A stretch of DNA of 64,000 nucleotides. Origin: Mangifera indica. Taxonomy: Eukaryota > Streptophyta > Magnoliopsida > Sapindales > Anacardiaceae. The notes under the pieces were generated by a model. It worked only from the letters and a program-made list of their open reading frames with translations, ran no database searches and had not been told where the DNA came from. This document shows positions 1 through 12,437 of this stretch, piece after piece. Made by a program: the position numbers and the translations under genes. Numbering within the stretch: position 1 is the stretch's first letter; each line of letters opens with the position of its first letter. The DNA lies in contig NC_058152.1 of the NCBI RefSeq assembly GCF_011075055.1, positions 558,001-622,000 of the forward strand. Direction: 5' to 3'.

Positions 1-3000
1 GAGAATTAATATAAATCCACCCTGAGCTATGACTAAAAGTTGTCTTAACCATTAGATCAAATTGACTTAAGATTGAACTAAGTGACTAATATTAAATTAC
101 GATTCAATGGTTGAATCAAATTGTTCTAATTATTATCTTAAAATCATATTGATATAAAGGACAATTATATCATGTCCCAGGTTAAAGATTCTAGACATGA
201 TAATCGAGTTGATTTAAGTTAAATTTCAACCAATTTGCCTGCAAGTTAACATAATCCTAGGTTGTCAGAACATAATGGACATAAGATAAAACCTCCACTG
301 TAGTCTAATGTACTTACAAGATGAGTACTATTTGTATTAGATATTGTTGTCGGACTTATCATCATCATATAATTGAGTTGTTATACGATATTACCTACCC
401 AGCAAGATATTTATCTAACATTCTTATTCAAAGATTTGAGTCATCTCAATCAACAATCAACCACGAGATCATAGTTAAAAAATACAAGTAGATATTTCAA
501 CTCAAGGTCGGGATCCAAAATCTTGCATGAGGGTTTTCTTACTTTTCATCCATGACCACAATGGGGTAGTTATCTTCACCTTTTCAATCGAAATACTTCC
601 AAGTCCTTAAAATCAATCATTACTTGAATTAAGAATCCCTTGCTCATTCTAATTTGAATGTCACTTCTCCTTATCAATTCTATAAGTATAAAAGACTATC
701 TAAGAGAGAATCATCATGAAAAAAAGAGATCACTAGAGCAGATATCATTAATTATATCCATTCTCTACCCATTCTCTACATAATACATATATGCTAATAG
801 CTACATTATAGACATAAACATTCTAATCATCGGACCGAATCACGTTAAAAATCTCATGCCTTATTCTCTAAAGTATATGTTTTGTTCATCTGCATTCACA
901 TCGCACAATAGTAGACACCAAAGTCTACTCAAAATCTAATCGTTGCTATCATAATTTAACTAAGACAAGATTCTGAATTGCATACATCAGGTAATGATGA
1001 AAAATCACATCAAAGTGAGTGATTTAATTGTTAATTTTATTTATAATTCAAAATTATTTGATCAAATAATGACAACATAAAGTATTATTGAATGAAAAAG
1101 TAGTGAAAATGAGATGGAATCAAAATCCTAAGAAGGACAGAATACAGACGATTGGAATTTGTTCTCCCAAGCATATGTTTGAGTTATATTCGCTATCCGA
1201 TAATTAAAACACTATATTACAAGCATGTTTGGAAGAGAATATTATCACATTATACAACTGCAAAGATAAAAAGAATACCAGTAATTCCGCTTCTTTCACT
1301 CTCCCTTTTCTTTACTCTTTCACCACTTAGAAATAATGAATCTAAAATTCCCTTCAAAGCAAAAAGGTTGCAGCCACACCGAACCATTGCAAGAGGGACA
1401 TGAAATTCAAGTTGATCTAATTTGGAATTACATCAAACGGTACCTCCTAAATAAGAGTACTTTACAGAAAACAGAATGAAACATATGTTCTATACTGTTA
1501 GTGACCTGCAAAACCAACTCCAACTCACCAATATTCACAAACACAGACAGATCAGTTCTTCTGGAAACAGACCGAAACCAATATTATTTACCAGTAATCC
1601 AGTCAATACACTCCATGAGACACTCAAGCAACAAACTGGCACAAAGAAAAAAGTCATCTGGCAAATTAATGGAGCCAGTCCCTCCCAGGCCTTAGCCTCC
1701 TACTTCCCTAAATCCTTCCCCTTTTCTTTCCACACACCACACTACTTACTTCCCTACCTCAATCAACCTGGACATACTCCTTTAGCCTGTCCTTGCCTTC
1801 CACGTGGTCTCCAGCAGTAATTAATTTTCTCACCTCACCCAGTCAGTATTCCCAACTGGCATCCCTATGCTTACGCGCATAGACCTGCTTACAGAGAGGT
1901 CTAACATATACAAAGTTAAAAATTATTTTGATTCATATCACAAGTCACATTTTCCAATGGAAATTGGAGACAAATATGATTAACATGGGGGGAAACAAAC
2001 AATATTCCCTTGAACTCTAAGGATGAAATCAAGAGATATGAAGGAGATGGAAAAGGGAAGTGGTTTATGAAATATAAAAAGCTCTAAGATCCATTGTCAA
2101 TTCTGTAATGAATCTCAAACTCTATGCCCTAGCTAGAACCCAAAAATGGATTTGCAAAATATATAATGAAACAACACTGCAGAATAACAAACTTAAATCA
2201 TAGAGCAAACATGGTGCACCTTGAATATACAAAGCAAATTTAGAACCAGTACAGCTACTGTTGGCATATAAACAACTATGGGAGACATTGAGACTGAATT
2301 TTAACACAGTATTGAAAAAATTACAGAAAATCTAAATGCAACTTCTAGCACAACATGTTGCTTCCGTCAATCTGGCAGGCAAAAGAAGTGTGATGGAATT
2401 ATCATTCTAGATAATCCCAAATATGCAACTATCATCCATTGTGGCCACAACTCATAAATCAAGAGATGTAATTATATATATTTATCATCCATGCACATTT
2501 TAGAAACATGGCAATCAATCATTATGCCCTTGTTCAACCAAGCCAAATATATGTGCAATGATTATTATTTATCTTTGTTGTATCAAGATTTCTCCTAAAT
2601 CATATTTTAGACTTAGTTATCCAATTAGAACACCAGAATTTGAATGCCTTAAGAATAACAAATTATTCAACATAACAGACAAGAGAACAGAAGCTGTACC
2701 TGACACAAACCAATAAAATGATCAGAAATAAAAAAAAAAAAACTATTATTTACATGATATGCCAATCCCAATGCACAAATGAAATGAGGAGACACTTTCT
2801 AGTACCAACCAATGTAATCATTAGGTAACAAAAAGAGAGACAACTCTCCAGGTTCTTTCTAATCAAACAAAACTAATGCTTACTCTCAAAAGACCGTATT
2901 TAATACACCAAACTTGCAGAGTATAGTAGCTTAAGATGTATAAGTTCCCCTTTCCATCACACTTCAAGATATTTCTTCACTGGGAAAGAAACAGGATTTA

Positions 3001-4518
3001 TATCATAATCCATTTTTTATAAAATAAAAGCAACTAGAGCGTCACTTCCATGGCAAAACATATTCAACCCAAAGCTAAAACCTTGACCTCAATAATCAAT
3101 ACTACATTGGATGAATTAGAATAGCAAAATATATCCTCCATTAATAGCCAGACTTACTTTCCAAATGCAATCCTCAATTTATACTATATGGAATTCAAAG
3201 ACCTTTGCAACCACCAACCACACTTGCAAACTCAACCATCTAATTCAGGGAGAAATATATATCACTATCAAGCTATGTTTACAAGTTGTCACATCTCACA
3301 TGAATTGTGATTGATGTAAAATTAATAAATAAAAATATTTAATTGCAATTTGAATAAGAAAGCAAATGACCGTAGTAAAAGCTATCACCAAACTCTACAA
3401 GTCCCCTTACCAAGAAATCACAATCAATATTTGATTTCAAATTCCAATCCAAAAGTTTCATGTTGCCCATAGAAAAGAATATCATCAAGATCTCTCCTGA
3501 AATATGAATAAAATTTTATTACTGAAGCACCAAATGCCATAATTCACCTTGCACTCCACCAAAAAAAGGATCAAAATAATATGATTTGGCAAGTCTCAAT
3601 TTTATTTGGGGCAGCACATTTCAAATAAAAATCACAATTCCCGATAAGCTTTTAGGCAGATGAATTTGTGAACAGTGGCATAATGTTGCAAAAAAAAAAG
3701 CCACAAACTTATTATAATTAATTATTAAAAGGATGACATGACCTTTAACACTACAATATCCGCTCAAGTAACCACAAAAATTGATTAAACACATCTTCCA
3801 TCCATAAAACATTGGATCAGTAGGCAGGGCTCAGATTTCATTAATCCTACAGAAGGTCTACACTTTTTCATTTCTCTACAAAAACTTTAGAAACATCTGT
3901 GCAAGGCCTCCATCAGCATTCAAAGTTTAAACCATCCTCAGCACTTGTAAGAATATAAGAAGAACCTTAACTTGAACTCTCCACTTCCAGAAAGAGTCAC
4001 CCAGTCTATTTCCTTTCAAAAGATTCAACATTAAGCATCACTATGTGAGCTAGATCCATTATGTAGACCATGAAATATAAGGAAATTGATACTGCCCTTT
4101 ACCACAACCAACCATAGAAAAAATCCACAAGCACTTCACACCTAGAGCAGAAAGAACAGACATCTACTAAGTCTCCACAATATAGGAATATTATAAGCTT
4201 CTTAATTCAGATCCTTCAGAGACGTAACCTAACTATACAAATTAAAACTCAAGATCTTCTACCAATAACTGAGAACAAGAAAGAGAAGTACAGGGGATGG
4301 AAGGCAAAGAGAAAAGCAGAATGAAGATACTAAAAAAAAGTATAAAAAACGAGACTGCAACCATATATTTTAGCAGCAAGCCCAGCAACCAGCATTTGCA
4401 AGCCAACCTAGACAAAATTGTACAAGAAAGGTTGAACATTATAATATGACAGCGTTCACTATAAAATCTGAGAAACTAAAATTTTCAAGGAGTCCAGCAT
4501 TACCCAAGGTTCTTGAGT
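1..4518. other. Region without a recognisable gene
   Basis: No convincing coding exon chain is seen on either strand; open frames are short and have no domain character. From about 1900 to 4450 the plus strand is clearly rich in A, with few T runs, so the minus strand is T-rich as in plant introns or 3' transcribed DNA of the minus-strand RRM gene that ends at 4519. A better-balanced block lies at about 1500-1900. Positions 781-900 hold a decayed stretch resembling the end of a Copia-type LTR (a 'tagacata...accgaatcacgtt' type motif). These readings are inference. Confidence 0.4.
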
Positions 4519-7500
4519 CTAGTAGTAATAACCACCTCCATATGAGTGATCATCCCCATAATAAGGTGGATATGCACCATACTGTAAACAAAAAAGGGTT
4601 CAAGAAAATCATGAAAAGGCTATTTATATAACACACACATATTAAAGACTGTGAGCTTACATCAGAAACATAATAATCATCCGAGTAGAGACCACTGCCA
4701 GCTCCATAATCATCTACAGAATACCAAAGCAATACAAGCAATATTATAATTCATTAATCATTAAGCCCACCTAAAGAAATCAATGTTGCTCATAAGGAGT
4801 ACATACCATGGTAATAATTTCCACGAAGTGAAACTGCAGGATCATTATAGTCCAGCCGTCGGCGGAGTCTACTTGATCCCATATAATCAGGATCATGGTC
4901 CTAGAGCAGGAAACAAATTTCACATAATAGGGAACACCAGGAGGGTGAATGCAGGAAACAGGAACAAAATTTAAGGAGATAAAAATTCAGTAACATACCA
5001 GAAAGTTCGGAAGAAGAAATAAAAAGAAAAGAAGAAGAAACTCACTACTGCATAAAATGGTCTCTTCACACCATGTGCACAGTCATCATAATTATAAGGG
5101 TCAATAACATGTCTTTCAATATAACGTCTATCAAAATCTTCATCTGGAGAAAATGGTTGCCTCCTATAGGAAAAATGATCCCCATGTCCTCTATCGGGGA
5201 CATCAAGCCAATGCCTACTGGAATTAGGCCTTGATGGGCCAGCTGCTGCCATTGCTCTACCAGATGTATAATGACCACCTCTGAAAGAACCCCTTCTTCC
5301 TCCTGCTTTTGAGCAAGTGATGTAAATCAAATAAATTAAACACAAGCATATTTTGTGTTACACATCAAGATGCCTCTGTGCATGCATGTGAACGTAAGAA
5401 CACACACAGGGAAAGAGAGAGAGCAAGAGATAACCTCGTCCCATAAATGGCCTCCCACGAAATTCTGTGTATCGGTTATCAAGGCCATAGTCATTGGGAC
5501 CTATTCTACGAAATTGTCCGCGTCCACGTTGATAGAAACCCCTGCCCCGTTGGAAATTCACCCGGTTGAAGTGATGTCCACCCTGACCAAAACTTCTTCC
5601 TACAAGCCGAAAAGATGCCACATCAAAGGGGAAATAATATGCATATGAATATCCAGAGCTTAATTCTATAAAGATAATAGATTACCATATCTGGAAACGG
5701 CTCCACTGCCACCATGACCAATTCGATATCCACCACACATTCCACCCTTCACTGCTTGAGTTTTTGGCATGGGATTTGACAGCCTTGCTTTCAGTTTTAC
5801 CTGGGAGCACATGAAAACACAATGCAATCAGTTATATTCCATCTTCAGTAAATATAAAGACAATGCATATATATTAAACCTAAACACATCCAGTATTGAA
5901 CTAAGAGCTTCACCAGGGAGTTGCCATCAACCACTTCTTTATTATTTATGCCATTGATGCAAGTAACAGCAGCTTCATGGGTTGAGAAATCAACAAAACC
6001 ATAATCTTTCCTTTTAGCGGTCGACATATTCCGGGCCAGGACAATGCGTACAATCTCCCCAAACCCTTGTATCTGCCCCTTAACTTGGTCTTCATTCCAG
6101 TGAGGAGGAACCCCATCAAGAAATACTGTCTTCACCTGAGCCATTATTATCGGATCAGGTTCCCTCAAAGGTTCAGCAAAAGCAACTTTGACAGTTCTCT
6201 CAGGGTGGCCAAACACAACATCAGGCTTCTGAAGCCTCTTATATGCAGCCATGGCATCAACATGACAAGAAAACTCAACAAATGCAAAACCACGACTCAA
6301 CCCCTCATGCTGAGCATCTGAAACAAGAGTAACGTTCTCAACACCTTCAACACCATACTCTTTCAACTTTTGTTTAATCTGCCAACCCACATAAACATCA
6401 AGGATGAGCTATCAAACTTGACAACTATCAAATAAAACAAGCTAGACACTTACAGCCTCCTTGGTCCAAGTATTGCAGATATTTCCCACGAACAACGTAT
6501 CGTTGTCCTCACTTGGTGCAGTCCCACATCGCTTTCCACAAATCTGTTGAGAAAAAATTAGCACAGAACTTATAAGCCAATAAAACAGAAAAAATAAACA
6601 GATCAATACCACAGGGTTTTTCATCTCAGACAAAGCCCGCTGTGCATGCAGCTTGTTTGCAAACTTCACAAATGCATAACCCTTATTCTTATTTGTTGCA
6701 AAATTCTTGTGTAACCGAACTTCAGCTATTTCTCCAATCCTCTCAAAAACCTTCCTCACATCCTCCTCCGTAGCATCACGATCTAAACCACCAACAAATA
6801 TCTCATGCTCCTTCTTAATCCTACGGTCTCTTGCAATTGCTTTCAATTCCCTGTTTTCATCCTCCAGTGTCTCAGCTTCTTCAGCAGGCTCCTCTATATC
6901 ATCCTCTGCAATCTCTTCCTCCTCATGATCTCCATAGTCTACTTGATCACCGTAGTCTTCAAACATCTCATAACCACCATACTCATCCTGTTCAGGTTCA
7001 GCATCTTCTACCAGCAGCTTGGCTTTCACGTTTTCATCCTTGTCAATAAGCCCAATCTTGGGCTCCTGACTGTCATCGAGAGTTTCTATTTCATCATCCT
7101 CCTCCAGGTCCTCCTCCACATCCTCTAGTTTATTTTGAATGCTCACTTTTTCCCTAACATTGGATTTTGCAAGCCCCAGAGCAACTGGATCTTTTTGCTT
7201 CACAAAATCCCCTTGCTGTTCATTGTTGTAAAAGCTGAGTTTTTTATTTTCATTAAATTTTGCAAACTCCCTAACAAGTTCTTTTTTCTTCACAGAATCC
7301 CCAACATGCTTACTAGCATCTTCTTCCACTGATGTTTTTACCTGCTTAACTGATTCCTCATCATCTTTGGCTGCAGTTCCCTCCTCTTGTGAGCCTTCTA
7401 TGACATTTGCAACAGCAGGTTCTTCCACTTCCACTATGTTTTCTTCCTGCTTTATAGGTTCTCCAATGTTTTCAACACTAAATTCTTCTGTTCTTGCCTT

Positions 7501-8228
7501 CACAGCTTGCTGAGAATCCTGGGTTTTAGTCTTCACTAGCTTCTTCTTTGCTCCTGGCCTAGTGCCTGGAACGGCTGCTTTTTTCACTAGGTTCATTGTG
7601 GCAGTTTCAGCTAATGCTGTCACTTCATCAACTAACAATCAATTCAAAGTTGTTAAAATTGATTGACAAATGACAAACTTACATGTCAAGACAGACTAAA
7701 AAAAATAAAATTCCACCAATATTGAGAACAATATCGCCGAAAATAGAATCATCCGTCATAAATTTTTCAACAGCAAGGTAAAATGACCACATAACTAAAA
7801 ATAATATGAGTCATCACTTGATTTCTAACCCACAAGTCTCTATTTACATGATGCCTCATATCTACAGAGAAAAGCTGATTCAGTCGACGAGTTTGAACTT
7901 TAAATTATTAAGAATCCCTTTATTCCAACTTTTAGTTCATATTAGCTCTCTTCTAAAACTAACGAAAACAAATAACCATAACTGTAAGAATTCATAGTTA
8001 AATTATACCCGGCAATTTATCAGACTTGGAATCAGAACTCGTAGTATGTTGTGGAGGTGTCGTGTCGTTGGCCTTTGCTTTGCCGACAGAACCGCGCTTT
8101 GTTTCCACGATTTTAGATGTCAGAGATTCCGATGAGGTTGGAGAATGAACTTTACCAACAGCTTTCCTCACCGGCAGCGTCTTCCTGGTGACCGTTGATT
8201 TCGCAGGGTCAGCATTTCGGGTTCTCAT
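4519..8228 (-). CDS. Three-RRM hnRNP R/Q-like RNA-binding protein
   Basis: Ten exons join in frame: 8228-8009, 7631-6610, 6543-6454, 6378-5914, 5800-5686, 5599-5435, 5302-5046, 4900-4807, 4713-4661 and 4581-4519, giving 847 residues. The N-terminus (1-75) is Lys/Ser/Thr-rich. Residues about 80-340 are acidic with Glu/Asp runs. Three RRMs follow. RRM1 has RNP2 IFVGGL near 351 and RNP1 KGYAFVKF near 390. RRM2 has LFVGNI near 431 and RGFAFVEF at 473-480. RRM3 has VFLDGV at 529-534 and KDYGFVDF at 568-575. The tail is rich in Gly, Arg and Tyr (RGRG and FRGG repeats, a GGGYYY end), typical of RNA binding and condensate-forming proteins. The order of acidic region, three RRMs and RGG/Tyr tail matches hnRNP R/Q relatives in plants; nuclear RNA processing or chromatin-linked repression is inferred from that family. 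The start is the first ATG in exon 1; an upstream in-frame TTG was not used. Confidence 0.9.
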
Positions 8229-8618
8229 CAATTAACCCTAGATAGCAGCGCAATACGGTAAAACCACAGGAGAGGTCAACCGAATTTTGATCGATTTAAT
8301 TTCTTTTTCTGGCCTAAGTCACATCGCAAGGTGTTTAGGGGATACGTGCGGTGGAAATGGAATCACAAATGGGTTTAGGGAATATTGTTCAAATATAAGG
8401 GGTCAAAAAATGTCTATCGGAGTCAATGAAAATTTTAGGGTTTTGTTGATTTTTCACATTGACCTACGGAGGGGGTTGAGTCAGGTCTATCAATAGTCAA
8501 ACTGATAAATTATTCAGATCTGATATTGTGAATCAACGAAAGAATATGGAGATTTTAAAGATATTATATATATTATATCATGATTTTTGTATGTGGATTT
8601 GATATTGTCATAGTAAAT

Positions 8619-9455
8619 AGCCAATCTAGATCTATTCATGGTCTAATTGATAAACTGTTTAAGAGTAATATTATATCTTTAATTTTGTTTTGAGGCTCAA
8701 GGATTATTTTTTACCTAAAATATGTTGTTATCTCAAGTTTTTCTCTGTTAATTTTAAAAATCATATTTACCCACTTATAGACAGTTAAAATTAACGAAAC
8801 TCTAACGATTTAAAATTTTATCTTTTTTCCCCTCAAACCCTTAAAACTAACTATTTTCTCTCTAAGTCAAGTTTAAAAAAATAACATTCTCCCTTTAGTA
8901 TTTAGTTTTTAAATGCCAATCTGACACCATCGTTGATGATGAAGCTTCTTTGACGTATCATCATGCTCCGACAATTTCCCTCCCCTTCTTTGGAACATCG
9001 ACTGACTCAACTCTAGTCTAGAAAGATGAAGTAAAGTAGCCATTCTAAATCTATTCATGGTCTAATTGATAAACCGTTTAAGAGTAATATTATATCTTTA
9101 ATTTTGTTTTGAGGCTCAAGGATTATTTTTCATTCAAAATATATTGTTATCTTAAGTTTTTATATATTAATTTTAAAAATCTTATTTATCTATTTATGAA
9201 TAGTTAAAATTAACGAAACTTTAACAATTTTAAATTTTATCTTTTTTTCTCTCAAACCTTAAAAACTAATCATTTCCTTTTTAGGTCAAGTTTAAAAAAA
9301 TAACATTCCCCTCTTAAGATTTTGTTTTCAATCCCTGGTGCCAATCCGACACCATCGTCAATAACGAAGTTTCTCCGATGCATCACCATGCTTCGACGAT
9401 CTCTCTCCCCTTCTTTAGAACATCGACTGACTCGAATCTAGCCTAGAAAGACGAA
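8619..9455. repeat. Tandem duplication with a ~419-bp unit
   Basis: Two diverged direct copies are offset by about 419 bases: copy 1 from about 8619 and copy 2 from about 9038. Both start with a 'ctattcatggtctaattgat' type segment, pass through 'gaggctcaaggattattttt', and run on to 'gacaccatcg' and 'ctagaaagacga' type segments. Copy 2 also forms the left arm of the foldback element that follows, so copy 1 looks like an extra left arm. Copies differ by scattered substitutions, so the event is old. Confidence 0.8.
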
Positions 9456-9875
9456 AACGATCATTTTTGTCTTTCTAGGCCAGATTCAAATCGATCGACA
9501 TTCCAAATGAGAGAAGAGACTGCTAGAGCATGGTGATGCGTCAGGAAAGTTTCATTGTCGGTGATGACATCAGATTTGATACTGGGGATTGAAGACTAAA
9601 TCCTAGGGGAGGAATACAATTTTTTAAAACTTGGCCTAAAGAGAAATGATTAGTTTTTACAGTTTTAGGGAAAAAATAAAATAAAATATTAATTTATTTT
9701 TAATATTACAGATAAAATATCGATTTTACTTTTGAAACAGTTAATTTTAACTATTTATGAGTGGATAAATGAGATTTTTAAAATTAAAAAGAGAAAACTT
9801 GAGATAATAACATACTTTGGGTGGGAATAAATCCTTTAGCCTTGTTTTGATGATAAAGTTATATAGTCACAAATA
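9085..9875. mobile_element. Large foldback element (about 790 bp)
   Basis: The left half reads as a diverged reverse complement of the right half, with the centre near 9455-9465 around 'cgatcatttttgtctttctaggcc'-like sequence. The left arm starts near 'gttttgaggctcaaggatta' and the right arm ends 'gtgggaataaatcctttagc'. No transposase frame is present. The ends share the 'ggat-ttattcccacccaaa' type motif with elements at 27353 and 29485, so these look like non-autonomous members of one family. Superfamily is not determined because no clear target-site duplication was found. Confidence 0.75.
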
Positions 9876-10586
9876 AAACTTTGGGTGTTAACAAAGTAGT
9901 AGTGAAAAATAGGGAGTTAAAGTGATATCTGTGTGATTAATGAAAATTATAAGGGTTTTATGAACATTTTACATATTTTGATTTTATTGTTTCTATTTTG
10001 ATTCAACATTGATCCAATAAAATAATCCATTTGAATTTATTAATATTGATCTCATCATTTTTAATATTAATTTTATTATTGATTCATTTATAACATTAAT
10101 CTAATCATTTTTAACATTCACCACATCTTTTTTAAAATGTTAATTTATCTTTTAATTTATTTCTAAATTAGGTATTTACTAGTAAAATTTTGCAGTTAAA
10201 CCACAATTCATAACCATTGGATTATCACTTGGAGTAATTGCTACTGATAGATCTTAGTCAGATTGGTTAAATCGACCGATTCGATATAGATTTTAAAACA
10301 AATGTGAAATTTTTTCAAAGAATGCCCTACCCTATTTACCTCGTCCAACAGCCACTGGGGATTTTAAAACGACATCGTACTAAATAACCATTATGGGTAC
10401 ATAGGTCACAACGAAAACCCGACCTGTGTAATTACCGAACTTCAAATCTGTTCGAGTAGAGATCCAAAGCACTGTCGGTCTCAGAGATTCGCTTTCCTAT
10501 CTTCCTTCCATCAATGCTTGTAAGTGATGAAATTGGCGATTTCGATTTCATAAATTAGCTTCAACTTTGAAGTTGAGTTCAGAAAG

Positions 10587-12405
10587 ATGGGCGCCTCCGA
10601 ATCAACATTACCGGTAACTCTTTAAGTGCATTTCAAGCTTTTTTTTTTTTTTTTCACATATTCCTGTTGAATTCCCTTCTTAATTTGAACATTTACGTAA
10701 TTTTTTCTAATCCTGAAGAGACCAGTTGATCAGATCACCACCGTCTCCCAAAGATCAGAAAGCGTCGATCCCATTTTGGAGAAACTGAAAGCCCTAAGAA
10801 TTGTGAGCCTTCTATTTTATTTTTATTTTTTTCGTTGTGGAGGAGTTTGTATTAATTGGGTTTTTTTTTTTTTTTTAATTTTAATATTTTGCCTCTATAG
10901 ACAACGCCGATATTGACAACACCACCAACGGAGGGTAGCTTGACTGACATTTTAGTGAGAAAACAATCTTCTTCTTCAACTTCAGGTAGGTTAGTTATAG
11001 TGGTTTGAAGATTGCTTCTATTTGTTTCCATGAGTTGAATTCTGGTTTTTGAGATTTGGATTTTGTTCTAAAATTGCTATTAAAGGTACCAAGGTACAAA
11101 AAATCAAATTCTGAGGATTCGGTTAAGCAGGATGGATGATTAATGATTATTATATGGTTTTGCAAGCAAAGCTTATTATATCAATAAAACAGCATGAGGG
11201 CAATGCTTTCAACAAGAAATATGTTGAGTTAGAGAGTATTAATTAAGATTACATATTGAACTGCCTCATATGAATATACTTTTCAGTTAGAGAGTATTAA
11301 TATACTTTTCATTTAAAATTATTTACTTACTATATTGATTGAGAATCAATTTTTATGATTTATGGAACATTCTGGTGCTTCTCCCTGTGAAACTCCTTCT
11401 CGTCACATCCATATGTTTTCTGTCTATAATTTCTACGTTTTAGTTGTACATGATTTTTATGACAAGTTAAAAGGTTAGTTTCACCATAGAAGTTGATATT
11501 ATAAAATCTGCATTGCAGATTGGAACAATGAATCGTTCCCTAACATGCTTTCTGTTACCCACCACGAGCAACATAATTTCCCGATCTTCTTCTTTTGTGG
11601 AAGTTTTGTTTGCTTGTTTTCTTCTGAAACAAAATAAATAAAAATTCTTTTTTGAGTGTAGGTCGCCTTTTATGCACTATAAATGATTACTAGATAATAT
11701 CTTCATCTTGTAATTTTTTAGTTCACAGACATGAACAAATCAAGGATGTGTTACATCTTGCTGGAATTTTCCTTCTGTTATTATGATTATGGATATAGTG
11801 AATAGATTTCAATTGGGAAAAGCCTTTTGGTCTAGTAGTCTATTAGAGTTGTACTCAAGTTAAAAAAATTTAAAGGAGAGTGAACGTGGTTCATAATGAG
11901 TGGGTGTTAGCGGATAAAATAAAGATTAATAGTTTTTTTTGTTCTCCTTTTTGAGTCTAATACTATTCACAGTAATGTGATAAGAGGTGGCTAATTTTGT
12001 AATGCATGTGTTTATGACATGGAAGAGTACAATTAGTCTAAGACTACTTTAGTAATTTTTTCATGGAAAATTGCACCCGTTTACCATTATTCACTGAGAC
12101 TAATGCAAATTAACCCACACATGAGACTCTCCAAATTGACCACCCCCATTAATATATTTAGAAGTATACCCTTGTATATATAATTTGCTTCCTAACTTGT
12201 AAAAAAATAAGAAGAAATTTATATATATATATATATATGTTGGTACAATTATACCCCATTAATTGTGGGTTTGCTTGTTGATGGTTAGATATAAATATTG
12301 GTTTTTTTCATATGCTTAATGTTTCTGGTCTTTCTTCCCTTTCTAGTTCTTGTGGATATAAGATATCCCCCTTCCCTCTTGCATGTTCAGTTCGTCTCAC
12401 TCTCA

Positions 12406-12437
<32 letters not shown>

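Larger units (their letters stand above)
8229..10586. other. Divergent intergenic region with repeats
   Basis: This lies between the start of the minus-strand RRM gene and the start of the plus-strand coiled-coil gene, so both promoters must fall here. From about 8619 to 9875 it is filled by a tandem duplication and a large inverted repeat, annotated separately. About 9880-10300 is AT-rich with no coding signal. The stretch 10320-10586 is less AT-rich and probably holds the promoter and 5' UTR of the downstream gene. Confidence 0.6.

Noticed and set aside
1476..1820. 114-codon plus-strand frame
   Set aside because: Composition is low-complexity and no family is recognised; the better-supported reading of this block is transcribed sequence of the minus strand.
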